From: Owenia fusiformis
Lineage: Eukaryota > Annelida > Polychaeta > Sabellida > Oweniidae
Direction: 5' to 3'
DNA: 64,000 bases
Assembly: GCA_903813345.2 (NCBI GenBank)
Contig: CAIIXF020000009.1
Coordinates: forward strand, 992,001-1,056,000
Shown here: in pieces, positions 1 through 10,585 of the stretch
Position numbering within the stretch: position 1 is the stretch's first letter
Layout of the letters: each line of letters begins with the position of its first letter
Notes under the pieces: model-generated
Told to the model about the DNA's origin: nothing
What the model saw: only the letters and a program-made list of their open reading frames with translations
Databases searched by the model: none
Position numbers and translations under genes: made by a program

Positions 1-974
1 TATGAGCTAATTAATTCTATCCCGTTTTGGAGGCATAGTGACCTTATAGTACGGGTCAATCTTGTGTGAGCAGGGCCAATATTGTGTGATATAGTCCAAT
101 AGTATGTGAGAGGCATAAGAACAAAGTAGTATTGGTCAATTTTGGAACTACGAACAATTACGAATAATAATTAGATTAAAAGATGCGGAGATAGTCAAGC
201 AAGTAAAATTATCGTATCAAAAGAAAATTTAGAAAGAAACAACGGCCGTTTCGCACATTCCGGAAATAAAAATGCGAGAGGATGATTAAGTAATGCAGAT
301 TGTATAGGATTTTTATTTCTCTGGAGCACCGGGGTTCCGACGAATGAGTTATGCAAGACGGGAAACTTCAGCATCAAGTAATGATTGTTCATTCTTTTTA
401 TTGGATATTGTTGGATCACGTCACGGCGTGTTATATGCATTTAATCAATTTGTGATTTTCTATTGTCAAGTACTTATTTTATGCAAAGAATGCGAAAATT
501 ATATTTCGTCATCGACCAATGAGGAGAAATACGCCAAAACTATATTTTTTATATCTGTTATATTTATCCAGAACATACTATTGCATATCCAACTATATGC
601 AGGAAATAAAATTACCGATTCTAGAGATGCAGAAATATGCAAGAAATAATAACCCCTTATCTTACAACACATGTATTATGCATAACAGTTATTTTGATGA
701 GCCTAATCCCGATTTATACGGGAATACAACTTTCTTGCAATAAAACAAAGTGATGCAAAATGAATCAATAAAGTAAATTTCTCGGATCTCCTTATACCAC
801 ATTATCCAAAATACATTTCATTGCATTCCCTGATCGAACCATATACGGGGAATAAAATTTCATCATCTAGCTTAATAAAAATATTCAAAAATTAACATTC
901 ACGGATTAAATAATGCAGATATATGGCGATCTTAAAAATTTCTCAAAAAAGAAAAATATACAATAATAATATAT
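1..974. other. AT-rich intergenic DNA, no gene seen
   Basis: I find no supported gene here; the short open frames lack family resemblance and splice context. The one structure is the first copy of a diverged direct repeat at about 596-715, which matches about 1308-1425. Both copies share a tract around 'ttctagagatg' and another around 'acaacacat' followed by 'ttatgca'. Confidence 0.6.
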
Positions 975-1047
975 TGGAACCGAATGGGATTCGAACACCA
1001 ACTTCCCGCGCAGGAACCGAGGATTCCACCTCTAGACCACCGGTGTA
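975..1047 (-). pseudogene. tRNA-like sequence (SINE head or tRNA pseudogene)
   Basis: Read on the minus strand, this stretch holds a perfect Pol III A box (TGGTCTAGAGG, at 1039-1029) and B box (GTTCGAATC, at 996-988), spaced as in a tRNA. The presumed acceptor strands pair at five of seven positions. The T stem pairs poorly and no clear anticodon loop forms, so it is unlikely to be a working tRNA gene. The D-arm resembles Glu/Gly-type tRNAs. A tRNA-derived SINE head is the best reading; a decayed tRNA copy is the alternative. Confidence 0.5.
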
Positions 1048-1299
1048 ATTGTTACAGAAAGAATCGTTTCGATATTCTAAATTTAGAAATCTTGGAATAA
1101 TTAGTTTACCGGTGAACACCTGCTGGGCAATAATTGCAGACACAAACATCATAATGACACCCTTATCGTGATTATTTGAACTAGATATTCCCCAATTTGT
1201 ACAAAACTGTTCATTTTATCAATACAACCAATAAAAGCCCCAGGGACCCGGAAACAATCCAAGATTGCGTTTTTCGAAACGGGCAGCTTTGATGCATTG

Positions 1300-1425
1300 C
1301 TATTCGTATAAAGGAAATAATACAATTCTAGAGATGAATAATATGAAAGGAACTACAACCCCTGATCCAACAACACATAAATTATGCAAAACAGTTACTT
1401 TGATGAATTACGTAGCCTAATTGTA
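1300..1425 (+). repeat. Second copy of diverged direct repeat
   Basis: Similar to about 590-715 in the same orientation, with substitutions and small indels throughout. The copies lie about 710 bp apart with the tRNA-like sequence between them. This may be an old tandem duplication or two copies of one dispersed repeat. Confidence 0.45.
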
Positions 1426-1483
1426 TTGCATTGTATATCTTTATTGCCCATAATGAAATGGAGATACAAGTTATATGAACAGT

Positions 1484-1983
1484 NNNNNNNNNNNNNNNNN
1501 NNNNNNNNNNNNNNNNNNNNNNNNNNNNNNNNNNNNNNNNNNNNNNNNNNNNNNNNNNNNNNNNNNNNNNNNNNNNNNNNNNNNNNNNNNNNNNNNNNNN
1601 NNNNNNNNNNNNNNNNNNNNNNNNNNNNNNNNNNNNNNNNNNNNNNNNNNNNNNNNNNNNNNNNNNNNNNNNNNNNNNNNNNNNNNNNNNNNNNNNNNNN
1701 NNNNNNNNNNNNNNNNNNNNNNNNNNNNNNNNNNNNNNNNNNNNNNNNNNNNNNNNNNNNNNNNNNNNNNNNNNNNNNNNNNNNNNNNNNNNNNNNNNNN
1801 NNNNNNNNNNNNNNNNNNNNNNNNNNNNNNNNNNNNNNNNNNNNNNNNNNNNNNNNNNNNNNNNNNNNNNNNNNNNNNNNNNNNNNNNNNNNNNNNNNNN
1901 NNNNNNNNNNNNNNNNNNNNNNNNNNNNNNNNNNNNNNNNNNNNNNNNNNNNNNNNNNNNNNNNNNNNNNNNNNNNNNNNNNN
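1484..1983. other. Assembly gap of 500 N
   Basis: Exactly 500 undetermined bases. The round number suggests a scaffolding gap of arbitrary size rather than a measured distance. Open frames that run through it are artefacts. Confidence 0.97.
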
Positions 1984-2099
1984 AGGTTTACATGTAGGGA
2001 GCATATATTATGTTATTGTCACAACGGGCAACATTTAATGCCTTGTTTCCTTATTTCATCAGTTGTTGGTATAATCTTACCGATGTTTTTTATCTGAAA

Positions 2100-2179
2100 G
2101 GTGCGTCAGTATTATATGTTTAAGAAAATCTTTTGCGTTTGCGAATAAATAGTTCAGAAAACGACAGAATCCTCGATAT
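2100..2179 (+). repeat. Left arm of palindromic repeat split by LTR element
   Basis: This stretch matches the reverse complement of about 9440-9530, for example around 'gtttaagaaaatct' and 'aaataaatagttca'. With the retrotransposon and one ATAT copy taken out, the two sides form one imperfect hairpin of roughly 2 x 130 bp. The palindrome was therefore present before the LTR element inserted. Confidence 0.7.
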
Positions 2180-4178
2180 TGTCGCGCGCCAGACTCCCGC
2201 CGAGTACCCGTACTCCCTCGGAGAAGGTCTGGTGGCGATGATAAGGGATTCGGAGGTGTTTCTCACGGGCGCCGAGCTGGTTTGGTGCTTCGGCTGTCAC
2301 TGAGCTAGGAGATGGAGAACACAGGAATATACAAAACAATCAATTACGGGATTTTAACAATCTATTCAACACAATAATAATCACAATAAATTTCAAAGTG
2401 TCCTATAATAAAGCCTTTATGGCCAATAACTCAAATGCAAATGTCTCTATATATATACAAGGGTCCAAAACACTCTGGCTCTGAGTTATCTGTCTCTACT
2501 CTAATCTGCAATACTCTGCTCTCTACTCTGCTTGTCTCTGCTCTGCTATACTCTGATATACTCGACTCTGCTCTCTGCTATGCTCTGCTCTCTGCAATAC
2601 TCTGCTCGTCTACTCCGCTCTGCGCTGCTTGAAAAGAGCTCTCCCTCTTGAGCTATCTCGTCTTTGGGAAGGAGCCCTGGCTCCGGAAGTAACCTCTGCT
2701 TCGGGAGTCGCCTTGTCACGGGAGTAACCACCTTTAAACTCTCCTCAAAAGAGTGCTTTCACTCTTTGAGCTACACTGTCTCTTGGAAGGGGTTCAGGCT
2801 CCGAGAGTAACCTCTGCTCTTGGAGTCACCACTTCTCAGGATGTACCTCTCTACAACCTCTGCTCAATTCACTCTTGAGCTACACTGTCTCTTGGAAGGG
2901 GTCCAGGCTCCGGGAGTATCCTCTGCTCTTGGAGTCGTCACTTCTTAGGAGAAACCTCTGCTCTCCAACGAGATCCACACACTGGGAGTACCTCAGCCCC
3001 GGGAATCGCCTCGTCTCAGGAGTAACCTCTGCTCTTGAACGAGATCCACACACTGCTAGTACCTCAGCCCCGGGAATCGCCTCGTCTCAGGAGTAACCTC
3101 TACTCAAAGAGTGCTCTCACTCAATGAGCTATACTATCTCCAAAGAGTAACTTCTACTCAAAGAGTGCTCTCACTCAATGAGCTACACTGTCTCCAAAGA
3201 GTAACTTCTGCTCTCGGAGTCACCGCTTCGCAGGAGCAACCTCACTACATCTCTGTAGAGAATAACAACTCTAGAATGTCGATCAAAGGATGAGATTAGA
3301 CAGAGCTGTTATCTCTCGCCTTGGAGCACCTCAGTTCCGGTAATGTAACCTTGGCTCCGATGAGAGTAAACCTTCCTCAACATACAACCCTGGGTGAGAG
3401 TCAGATCGCCTCGTCAAAGTAGGATCATTTATAGCTTGGAGGGGTAATGACTAGGAGCCACCAATACTCAGAGCAGAATGACTCACGAATATCGATCAAA
3501 GAAATGAGATAAGACAGAGCCAAATCTACTCAGAGAATCTGGAGCTCAAAACTTCTCAAAATGACGTCACTTCCTTCAAAAACAAAGATGGCCGACCGCC
3601 GGGAATTGTGGGAACAAGAAAGCAAGATGGCGGACAGCTAATTACCCATTTTATGCCAACCTCAATCAAGAAAATGGCTAACTCACCAAAACACTGGCTG
3701 TTGTCTTGTATTTTCTTCAATAGTCGCACCAAATACAATCTGCATCTAACGATTACTGCAACTAATCCAATATATCCAAAATAATGCTCCAATAAGTCCA
3801 CAGATTAAATAAAACACGCTTGCACATAAATAAATCCAAACTGACGAGGTCTTGTATCTTCAAGATCTAGGTTTACTCTGATTCACGTGGTTAATTACAA
3901 ACAATAAAATCCAGACACCTCAAGTTGCATCATGGGAAAACTACAACTTAAGTTGGAGGGAAATTCAAATAAAAGAATCTGATTGGCTGATCACCGGTTG
4001 CTGGGTGCTTAATTATTCTAATTTATTCCACTACAGTCTGCTGATCAGTAAACATCCCAGTGCCTACGTGACATTCTGCATGTACACATTTGAGCCATCA
4101 AACTCTCTGAAAGAGTCACCTGACTCCACATATAAAAATACAAAATTAAACAAAAATGGAAATCACAATTTCGTCACA
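2180..4178 (-). repeat. 3' LTR (relative to the coding strand)
   Basis: A 1999-bp terminal repeat, apparently identical to 7355-9353. Its middle is built of degenerate CT-rich repeats of about 60-80 bp containing forms of 'gagctacactgtctc' and 'ggagtaacctctgctc'. On the minus strand a TATA-like run (2457-2448) lies about 270 bp before the end. The length is large for a Gypsy LTR and is mostly due to the internal repeats. Confidence 0.93.
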
Positions 4179-4190
4179 CTCCCTCCTCCC
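4179..4190 (-). other. Polypurine tract next to 3' LTR
   Basis: On the minus strand this reads GGGAGGAGGGAG and abuts the first base (TGTGACG...) of the 3' LTR. That is where plus-strand DNA synthesis is primed in LTR retrotransposons. The stretch 4191-4365 between it and the ORF stop holds no further gene. Confidence 0.8.
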
Positions 4191-4365
4191 AGGATGGATC
4201 GCCCTCGATCCAACAAGGAAGATATAACATACATGTTTCTAACTAACAAAAGAGCTATAAATCTCAAACATGAGACTTCAAAACATGAACAATACAACTC
4301 ACGACTAATATAACCCATTATCTCTAAAACAATCAACGATCATAGTCGAAAATGTCTCTTTATAA

Positions 4366-7317
4366 TCACACAGCATTAATCACGACTGGTGCAGACACAA
4401 CACAACTGTAATCCTTCAAGTATGTAGGAACATGTCTTCTCCGTGTGGGACGAGGAGATTTCTTCTCTCTGGATGACTGTTGGATAGTAGTCATCTCATC
4501 AGTATCCAAAGAATTTCCTCCACCCTCCTTGGATAACTCCTCTGATTGCAAATATCTGACTCTCATTGTTAGACCTTTTGGAGAGCATCCTTGTCTCCCA
4601 CAGCGAGTCTCTCTAACATCTAGACTGCTCCAGTGGTCTCTCAACTGACCTCGCTTCCTTTGAGTCGACCTCTCTTCTCTTTGAATTGTAGTAAGTTTAG
4701 ACTCTCCTGTGCACTCAACATCAGATTCATCACTTCTCATTATTGGAGAACATTGGCCATCTCCACAAACTCTCTTCTGTACATCAGGAGAACTTCTGAT
4801 CTGGGCATCCAACTTAACTCCACAGGGAGCACCATCTTCCACTGGTGAGCTATGCTCCACTCTAAAATCATCTCCAACGGTCTTTGAAAAGCATCCAGGC
4901 TCTTCTTCCTTTAACTCCTGATTCACAATCGGCTTTGTTCTCCTTTGTCTCCGCTTCTTTTTCTTCTTTGGAGTTTTTCCTGGACTAGGAACACACTGTT
5001 CTGATTTTTCAGGTTTTGAGTGTGATTTACTCTTCTGACTCTTCAGTTCTTCAAGCTCTTTCTCAGGTAGTCTTCCAGGGTCTGGAAAGCTCATTTTCAG
5101 AGAGCCATAGTTGATCACTGCCTTATTAACTGTAAGGAAATCTGTTCCCAGGATTCCAACTACATCAATGTCAGCAACAACCATCTCCATAAAGGTTCTT
5201 CTTCCTTCCACCTCTAACTCCATCAAACATGCACCATATGACGTGATGGGAGAACCATCAGCTTTCAATAGGACATCTGATACAGGTTTCAGTTTTGGTC
5301 GCATTCGTGCAGGTATCTTATTGAATCCATCGAAACTGAGGAGAGATAATGCTGCTCCAGGATCTACCAATAACTCCATCCACACGTCACACAGTCTTGC
5401 ATGAGCAACAATCTGTCTCTTAGTGTAGGACTTGCAAGAGTCAGTCACACTCTTATCCCAATCAACAAATGGTACAGGATAAACTGAAGAGATACTCCTG
5501 CTCTCTGGGGGTCCTCTTCTCTCCTCTTGCTTCTTCTTGAGTTGCTGGCAATCAAAAGACATATGTCCTGTCCTCGAACAGTTGAAACATGTGATCAGAG
5601 GACATCGTCTCCTTATATGTCCTTCTACGCCACATCTTCTACAGGTGAAGGTAGTAGGAGTTCTGGGTTCTTCCTTCTCTTTGGATGTCATTACAGCTCC
5701 TGCAATCACCTTCATTCCCTGGAATTTCTTCATCATCTTAGAGAGTCTGTCCTCTTGAGAGTCACTAGTCACATCTGCTATGTGATGATCCTGCTCTCTT
5801 GGCTTCAGACCTTTCCGGATTCGCTCCGCCTCCAAATATGCCTCCTCCTTCTGAGCCTCTTCGATGGCCTGGTCAAGAGACTTGGGATTTCTTCGATGGA
5901 CAGCTGCTCGCACCTCATCATCTATTAATGCATTCTCAAAAGATTTCCTGGCCAACTTGTCCTGACAAAAGCGAGGCATCTCAGGATATGCAAGAGCAGC
6001 TAGCCTCCTTATGCTCTGACCTAAACTTGGCAATGACTCCTTTGGCTTCCTCGTCCTGGTATCTAGTTCAGCTTCATACATACACACTTTATCACCTGGC
6101 CCAAATCTTTTAGTGAGTGCATCAATCAGCTCTTCATATGAATGCCCTGGCTCTAACTCTAACAGTAACTGCTGGGCATCTCCTCTCAAAAGATTCGTCA
6201 ACTGCTGCCGCTTCTCCTCATCATTCCAGCCATTACTGTCAATACAGTTCTGGAAATACACCTTGTAATCTAGCCACGGTGTCTCTCCATCAAATAACTG
6301 GGTTGGCTTTATCTTGGTCCTCTTCTCGGTGTTGTTCAAAGCCTTCTCACACATCTTAATAGCCTCAATGAGTAGATCTCTATTCGTCTCTTCTGCTGCA
6401 GATTCTCTTGACCTCTCAGCCAGATAACCAAGCACCTTGGAGGTGTCTGGCTCTGCAATATCTAGAGCTGGTCTTCTCTTCTCTTGGGATATGCCCACTG
6501 GTTGAGATCCAGATCTCTCAGCAGGTGTGAACATCTGATCCGGCCTTCCCAAACTCCAAGGTTCAGACATCGGGAATACACCCATAGGAACATCTCTGGA
6601 AGATGTAAGCTTTGCGAGTGTGTCATACATTTGGTCCATCCGTCGATTCATCTCATCTTGACTACGCTGATTTTCTTGATGGCTTTGTCTCATCTCAATT
6701 TTCAGCGCATCTTGACTCTGCCTCAGTTCTTCTTGCCCTTGTCTAATCTCAAGCTTCATCCCTTCTTGAGACTGTCTTACTTTTTCTTCTTGATGGTGAA
6801 ACTGCTGCATGACCTGAAAGCTCTGAGATTCCAATCCACCTTTTATACCCAGAACATCCTTCTTCAGGGACTCCACACCTTGTGAAAGTTCAAACTTTGT
6901 TTTTCCTCGGGCATCTTCACTTGATGGGGTCTTCTCAAACATCCAAGGATCACTTTTGATCCCAGTACGAAACTTGGAGGGAGTAAACTCACTCTGCATC
7001 CTTGACTCTGACCAATATCCAGTACTGTCGCGAGTCCCTCTCGGCCTCTGTTCAGGAACATACAAACACCTTTCTGTTTTACCCATGGCTCCATACTTCT
7101 CCGGATCCAGAACTGAGCCCTTTGGCTCCAAAGGAAGAGTGTCTTGGGTCTCCAGCTCAAGGTTCCTTGGGCCACCCTTGAATACCACTGTATCATCTAG
7201 CCCTGGTGTCCTTCTAGTTATCTCCTTTGGGATAACCACAGGGTCATCTGTCGAGCCACCATGCTCCGAAGTTCGGGGGCTTCTCCCTGCCTCCAACATC
7301 TCAATATTCCGCTCCAT
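4366..7317 (-). CDS. Gag-protease polyprotein (983 aa) of the LTR element
   Basis: Residues about 165-240 are a Gln/Glu-rich coiled coil with repeats of an 11-residue unit. Residues about 335-500 match the retrotransposon Gag capsid pattern (FDGETPWLDY, then RFGPGDK, then ESLPSLGQSIRRL). Two CCHC zinc knuckles follow at 559-572 and 577-590, each C-x2-C-x4-H-x4-C. Residues about 630-745 look like a retropepsin-type protease, with the active-site loop as VDPGAA (Asp652) and a later GILGTDFL; the usual D-S/T-G has become D-P-G. A Lys/Arg-rich tract is at about 784-796. The last 25 residues, with VPTYLKDY, resemble the extreme C terminus of Gypsy integrases. I infer that an in-frame deletion removed RT, RNase H and the integrase core. 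The ATG lies 37 bp inside the 5' LTR boundary. Confidence 0.9.
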   Translation of the reverse strand: MERNIEMLEAGRSPRTSEHGGSTDDPVVIPKEITRRTPGLDDTVVFKGGPRNLELETQDTLPLEPKGSVLDPEKYGAMGKTERCLYVPEQRPRGTRDSTGYWSESRMQSEFTPSKFRTGIKSDPWMFEKTPSSEDARGKTKFELSQGVESLKKDVLGIKGGLESQSFQVMQQFHHQEEKVRQSQEGMKLEIRQGQEELRQSQDALKIEMRQSHQENQRSQDEMNRRMDQMYDTLAKLTSSRDVPMGVFPMSEPWSLGRPDQMFTPAERSGSQPVGISQEKRRPALDIAEPDTSKVLGYLAERSRESAAEETNRDLLIEAIKMCEKALNNTEKRTKIKPTQLFDGETPWLDYKVYFQNCIDSNGWNDEEKRQQLTNLLRGDAQQLLLELEPGHSYEELIDALTKRFGPGDKVCMYEAELDTRTRKPKESLPSLGQSIRRLAALAYPEMPRFCQDKLARKSFENALIDDEVRAAVHRRNPKSLDQAIEEAQKEEAYLEAERIRKGLKPREQDHHIADVTSDSQEDRLSKMMKKFQGMKVIAGAVMTSKEKEEPRTPTTFTCRRCGVEGHIRRRCPLITCFNCSRTGHMSFDCQQLKKKQEERRGPPESRSISSVYPVPFVDWDKSVTDSCKSYTKRQIVAHARLCDVWMELLVDPGAALSLLSFDGFNKIPARMRPKLKPVSDVLLKADGSPITSYGACLMELEVEGRRTFMEMVVADIDVVGILGTDFLTVNKAVINYGSLKMSFPDPGRLPEKELEELKSQKSKSHSKPEKSEQCVPSPGKTPKKKKKRRQRRTKPIVNQELKEEEPGCFSKTVGDDFRVEHSSPVEDGAPCGVKLDAQIRSSPDVQKRVCGDGQCSPIMRSDESDVECTGESKLTTIQREERSTQRKRGQLRDHWSSLDVRETRCGRQGCSPKGLTMRVRYLQSEELSKEGGGNSLDTDEMTTIQQSSREKKSPRPTRRRHVPTYLKDYSCVVSAPVVINAV

Positions 7318-7335
7318 CTCTGTACAAAGTGAAGT

Positions 7336-7353
7336 ATCCCACCGCTGCCACCA
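7336..7353 (-). other. Primer-binding site, tRNA-Leu type
   Basis: On the minus strand this reads tggtggcagcggtgggat, one base after the 5' LTR. It is complementary over 18 nt to the 3' end, including CCA, of the conserved metazoan tRNA-Leu (AAG/TAG class) as I recall it. Minus-strand DNA synthesis would be primed here. Confidence 0.8.
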
Positions 7354-7354
7354 A

Positions 7355-9353
7355 TGTCGCGCGCCAGACTCCCGCCGAGTACCCGTACTCCCTCGGAGAA
7401 GGTCTGGTGGCGATGATAAGGGATTCGGAGGTGTTTCTCACGGGCGCCGAGCTGGTTTGGTGCTTCGGCTGTCACTGAGCTAGGAGATGGAGAACACAGG
7501 AATATACAAAACAATCAATTACGGGATTTTAACAATCTATTCAACACAATAATAATCACAATAAATTTCAAAGTGTCCTATAATAAAGCCTTTATGGCCA
7601 ATAACTCAAATGCAAATGTCTCTATATATATACAAGGGTCCAAAACACTCTGGCTCTGAGTTATCTGTCTCTACTCTAATCTGCAATACTCTGCTCTCTA
7701 CTCTGCTTGTCTCTGCTCTGCTATACTCTGATATACTCGACTCTGCTCTCTGCTATGCTCTGCTCTCTGCAATACTCTGCTCGTCTACTCCGCTCTGCGC
7801 TGCTTGAAAAGAGCTCTCCCTCTTGAGCTATCTCGTCTTTGGGAAGGAGCCCTGGCTCCGGAAGTAACCTCTGCTTCGGGAGTCGCCTTGTCACGGGAGT
7901 AACCACCTTTAAACTCTCCTCAAAAGAGTGCTTTCACTCTTTGAGCTACACTGTCTCTTGGAAGGGGTTCAGGCTCCGAGAGTAACCTCTGCTCTTGGAG
8001 TCACCACTTCTCAGGATGTACCTCTCTACAACCTCTGCTCAATTCACTCTTGAGCTACACTGTCTCTTGGAAGGGGTCCAGGCTCCGGGAGTATCCTCTG
8101 CTCTTGGAGTCGTCACTTCTTAGGAGAAACCTCTGCTCTCCAACGAGATCCACACACTGGGAGTACCTCAGCCCCGGGAATCGCCTCGTCTCAGGAGTAA
8201 CCTCTGCTCTTGAACGAGATCCACACACTGCTAGTACCTCAGCCCCGGGAATCGCCTCGTCTCAGGAGTAACCTCTACTCAAAGAGTGCTCTCACTCAAT
8301 GAGCTATACTATCTCCAAAGAGTAACTTCTACTCAAAGAGTGCTCTCACTCAATGAGCTACACTGTCTCCAAAGAGTAACTTCTGCTCTCGGAGTCACCG
8401 CTTCGCAGGAGCAACCTCACTACATCTCTGTAGAGAATAACAACTCTAGAATGTCGATCAAAGGATGAGATTAGACAGAGCTGTTATCTCTCGCCTTGGA
8501 GCACCTCAGTTCCGGTAATGTAACCTTGGCTCCGATGAGAGTAAACCTTCCTCAACATACAACCCTGGGTGAGAGTCAGATCGCCTCGTCAAAGTAGGAT
8601 CATTTATAGCTTGGAGGGGTAATGACTAGGAGCCACCAATACTCAGAGCAGAATGACTCACGAATATCGATCAAAGAAATGAGATAAGACAGAGCCAAAT
8701 CTACTCAGAGAATCTGGAGCTCAAAACTTCTCAAAATGACGTCACTTCCTTCAAAAACAAAGATGGCCGACCGCCGGGAATTGTGGGAACAAGAAAGCAA
8801 GATGGCGGACAGCTAATTACCCATTTTATGCCAACCTCAATCAAGAAAATGGCTAACTCACCAAAACACTGGCTGTTGTCTTGTATTTTCTTCAATAGTC
8901 GCACCAAATACAATCTGCATCTAACGATTACTGCAACTAATCCAATATATCCAAAATAATGCTCCAATAAGTCCACAGATTAAATAAAACACGCTTGCAC
9001 ATAAATAAATCCAAACTGACGAGGTCTTGTATCTTCAAGATCTAGGTTTACTCTGATTCACGTGGTTAATTACAAACAATAAAATCCAGACACCTCAAGT
9101 TGCATCATGGGAAAACTACAACTTAAGTTGGAGGGAAATTCAAATAAAAGAATCTGATTGGCTGATCACCGGTTGCTGGGTGCTTAATTATTCTAATTTA
9201 TTCCACTACAGTCTGCTGATCAGTAAACATCCCAGTGCCTACGTGACATTCTGCATGTACACATTTGAGCCATCAAACTCTCTGAAAGAGTCACCTGACT
9301 CCACATATAAAAATACAAAATTAAACAAAAATGGAAATCACAATTTCGTCACA
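7355..9353 (-). repeat. 5' LTR (relative to the coding strand), promoter LTR
   Basis: Partner of 2180-4178. Transcription of the Gag-protease ORF would start in this LTR and run leftwards. A TATA-like run at 7632-7623 (minus strand) is the only core-promoter candidate I see. CCAAT-like sequences lie near the LTR start on the same strand. Confidence 0.93.
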
Positions 9354-9535
9354 ATATGATATCTCACGATTGTTACGTAAATGGAACCAGGTTAAAAAAG
9401 CAGATCTTAACCGTTTTTGAAATTCCGTTTACCTAGTAACAAAAGTGAGGTATTATATCGCTTATTCTATCGTCTTTTGAACTATTTATTTAAAACGTTT
9501 AGATTTTCTTAAACTATGTTACTGACACACGTTTG
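9354..9535 (+). repeat. Right part of palindromic repeat split by LTR element
   Basis: Holds the centre of an imperfect hairpin (9357-9385 pairs with 9431-9461) and the right arm that pairs with 2100-2179. Sequence from about 9500 to 9620 resembles about 54660-54780 in intron 1 of the nucleotidyltransferase gene, sharing 'ctgacacacgtttgt'. It therefore belongs to a dispersed family. Confidence 0.65.
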
Positions 9536-9724
9536 TAATAACAATGTCGTGGAAATTCGGCCTCCAGCCCGTGAAGTAAGGAAAAATCGTAACTTCGAGG
9601 TTCCGGCATTTTGTTATGCCTACCGAAGCGGATCCGTTTCAGTACCCTGTTTGAAAAGTGCAACGAGGATACTTAAAGTGCCCGATAAAGTATAAAATGC
9701 GCATGCGTCCAGGTGTTGATAAAC

Positions 9725-9766
9725 TATAAATAGCGAAAATCCAGGGTTTGTCACCACAAGGTAAGC
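9725..9766 (+). promoter_or_regulatory. Possible TATA box with downstream splice donor
   Basis: A TATA-like tataaata at 9725-9732 is followed about 28 bp later by a short transcribed-looking stretch ending in a strong donor (AAG|gtaagc, cut after 9760). This could be a promoter with a non-coding first exon. No coding exon can be attached to it, so it may be chance. The rest of 9536-10243 shows no gene. Confidence 0.25.
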
Positions 9767-10243
9767 CAGGACGTGTTGAGAGAACAGCTAGTGTTGATAT
9801 TGAATTTATATGTAGCCAGATAAGTTTCCTTATTGAAATTACATATGGTTATTAGCAATACTTTGTAGGTGCTAAATAATAAAATATTTAGAGTATATAT
9901 GAGAGAAATTGGTCATTTCGAACCTGTTGAAAAGTTTGTGGCTCTCGGCTACACCGGGGAATTTACTTCCATGAGTACACACATAAATGTGGGGTTCCAC
10001 AAGAGGTACGCGACAAGGTGACCTGGCATCAAATGTGCGACTAAATTCTACTATCGAGAAGATAAAATAACGAATACGACAATAAGTTATTGCATGTGAC
10101 AATTCGGAGCCTTCATCTCACTGAAGTATTTTGAAGTGAAAATAGGATTTTTGTTTTGATACATGGATTCAGATGAACGTAACTTTATTCTGACAACTAA
10201 TCAAAACTAAACATTTTTAATTGTACGTAACAGACAATTTATT

Positions 10244-10585
10244 AGAAACAAGTCAAATTCTTTACTTCAGAGAATATTTTTAATTTATTGAGACTTTCGA
10301 CTAATATCCCTTAGTCTTTTTCAAAATATAACAGCATGTATACATTTATGTGACGTCATAAACAGACAATGGAAAATTTAATTATGTAACAAATGACCTA
10401 GTAACCTGGGTTTTTTTTTTTAGGTTACTAGGTCATTTATTACATAATTAAATTTTCCATTGTCTGTTTATGACGTCACATAAATGTATACATGCTGTTA
10501 TATTTTGAAAAAGACTAAGGGATATTAGTCGAAAGTCTCAATAAATTAAAAATATTCTCTGAAGTAAAGAATTTGACTTGTTTCT
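10244..10585. repeat. Near-perfect 2 x 164-bp hairpin (foldback/MITE-like)
   Basis: The left arm (10244-10407) is the reverse complement of the right arm (10422-10585) with only one mismatch that I could find. The loop is 14 nt, mostly T. A matching 'agacaatttatt' lies directly left of the left arm (10232-10243) and again at 10617-10628. That could be a target duplication, but 31 bp separate the second copy from the right arm. No ORF is present. Such close arms mean either very recent formation or gene conversion. Confidence 0.85.

Larger units (their letters stand above)
2180..9353 (-). mobile_element. Young Ty3/Gypsy-type LTR retrotransposon carrying only Gag-protease
   Basis: A complete 7174-bp insertion. 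Two 1999-bp LTRs (2180-4178 and 7355-9353) begin TG and end CA on either strand and are at a constant offset of 5175. I saw no difference between them where I compared. A 4-bp ATAT duplication flanks it (2176-2179 and 9354-9357). The coding strand is minus, so the right LTR is the 5' one. A primer-binding site and a polypurine tract sit at the expected places. The 3.2-kb interior holds one long ORF for Gag plus an aspartic protease. No RT, RNase H or integrase core exists, so replication would need enzymes from a related full element. Matching LTRs and an intact 983-codon ORF suggest recent movement. Confidence 0.93.

Noticed and set aside
1384-2097. ORFs running through the N gap
   Set aside because: The middle is undetermined sequence and has no coding evidence.
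2435-3801. Short ORFs duplicated exactly at 7610-8976
   Set aside because: They recur only because the two LTRs are identical; none has a coding signature.
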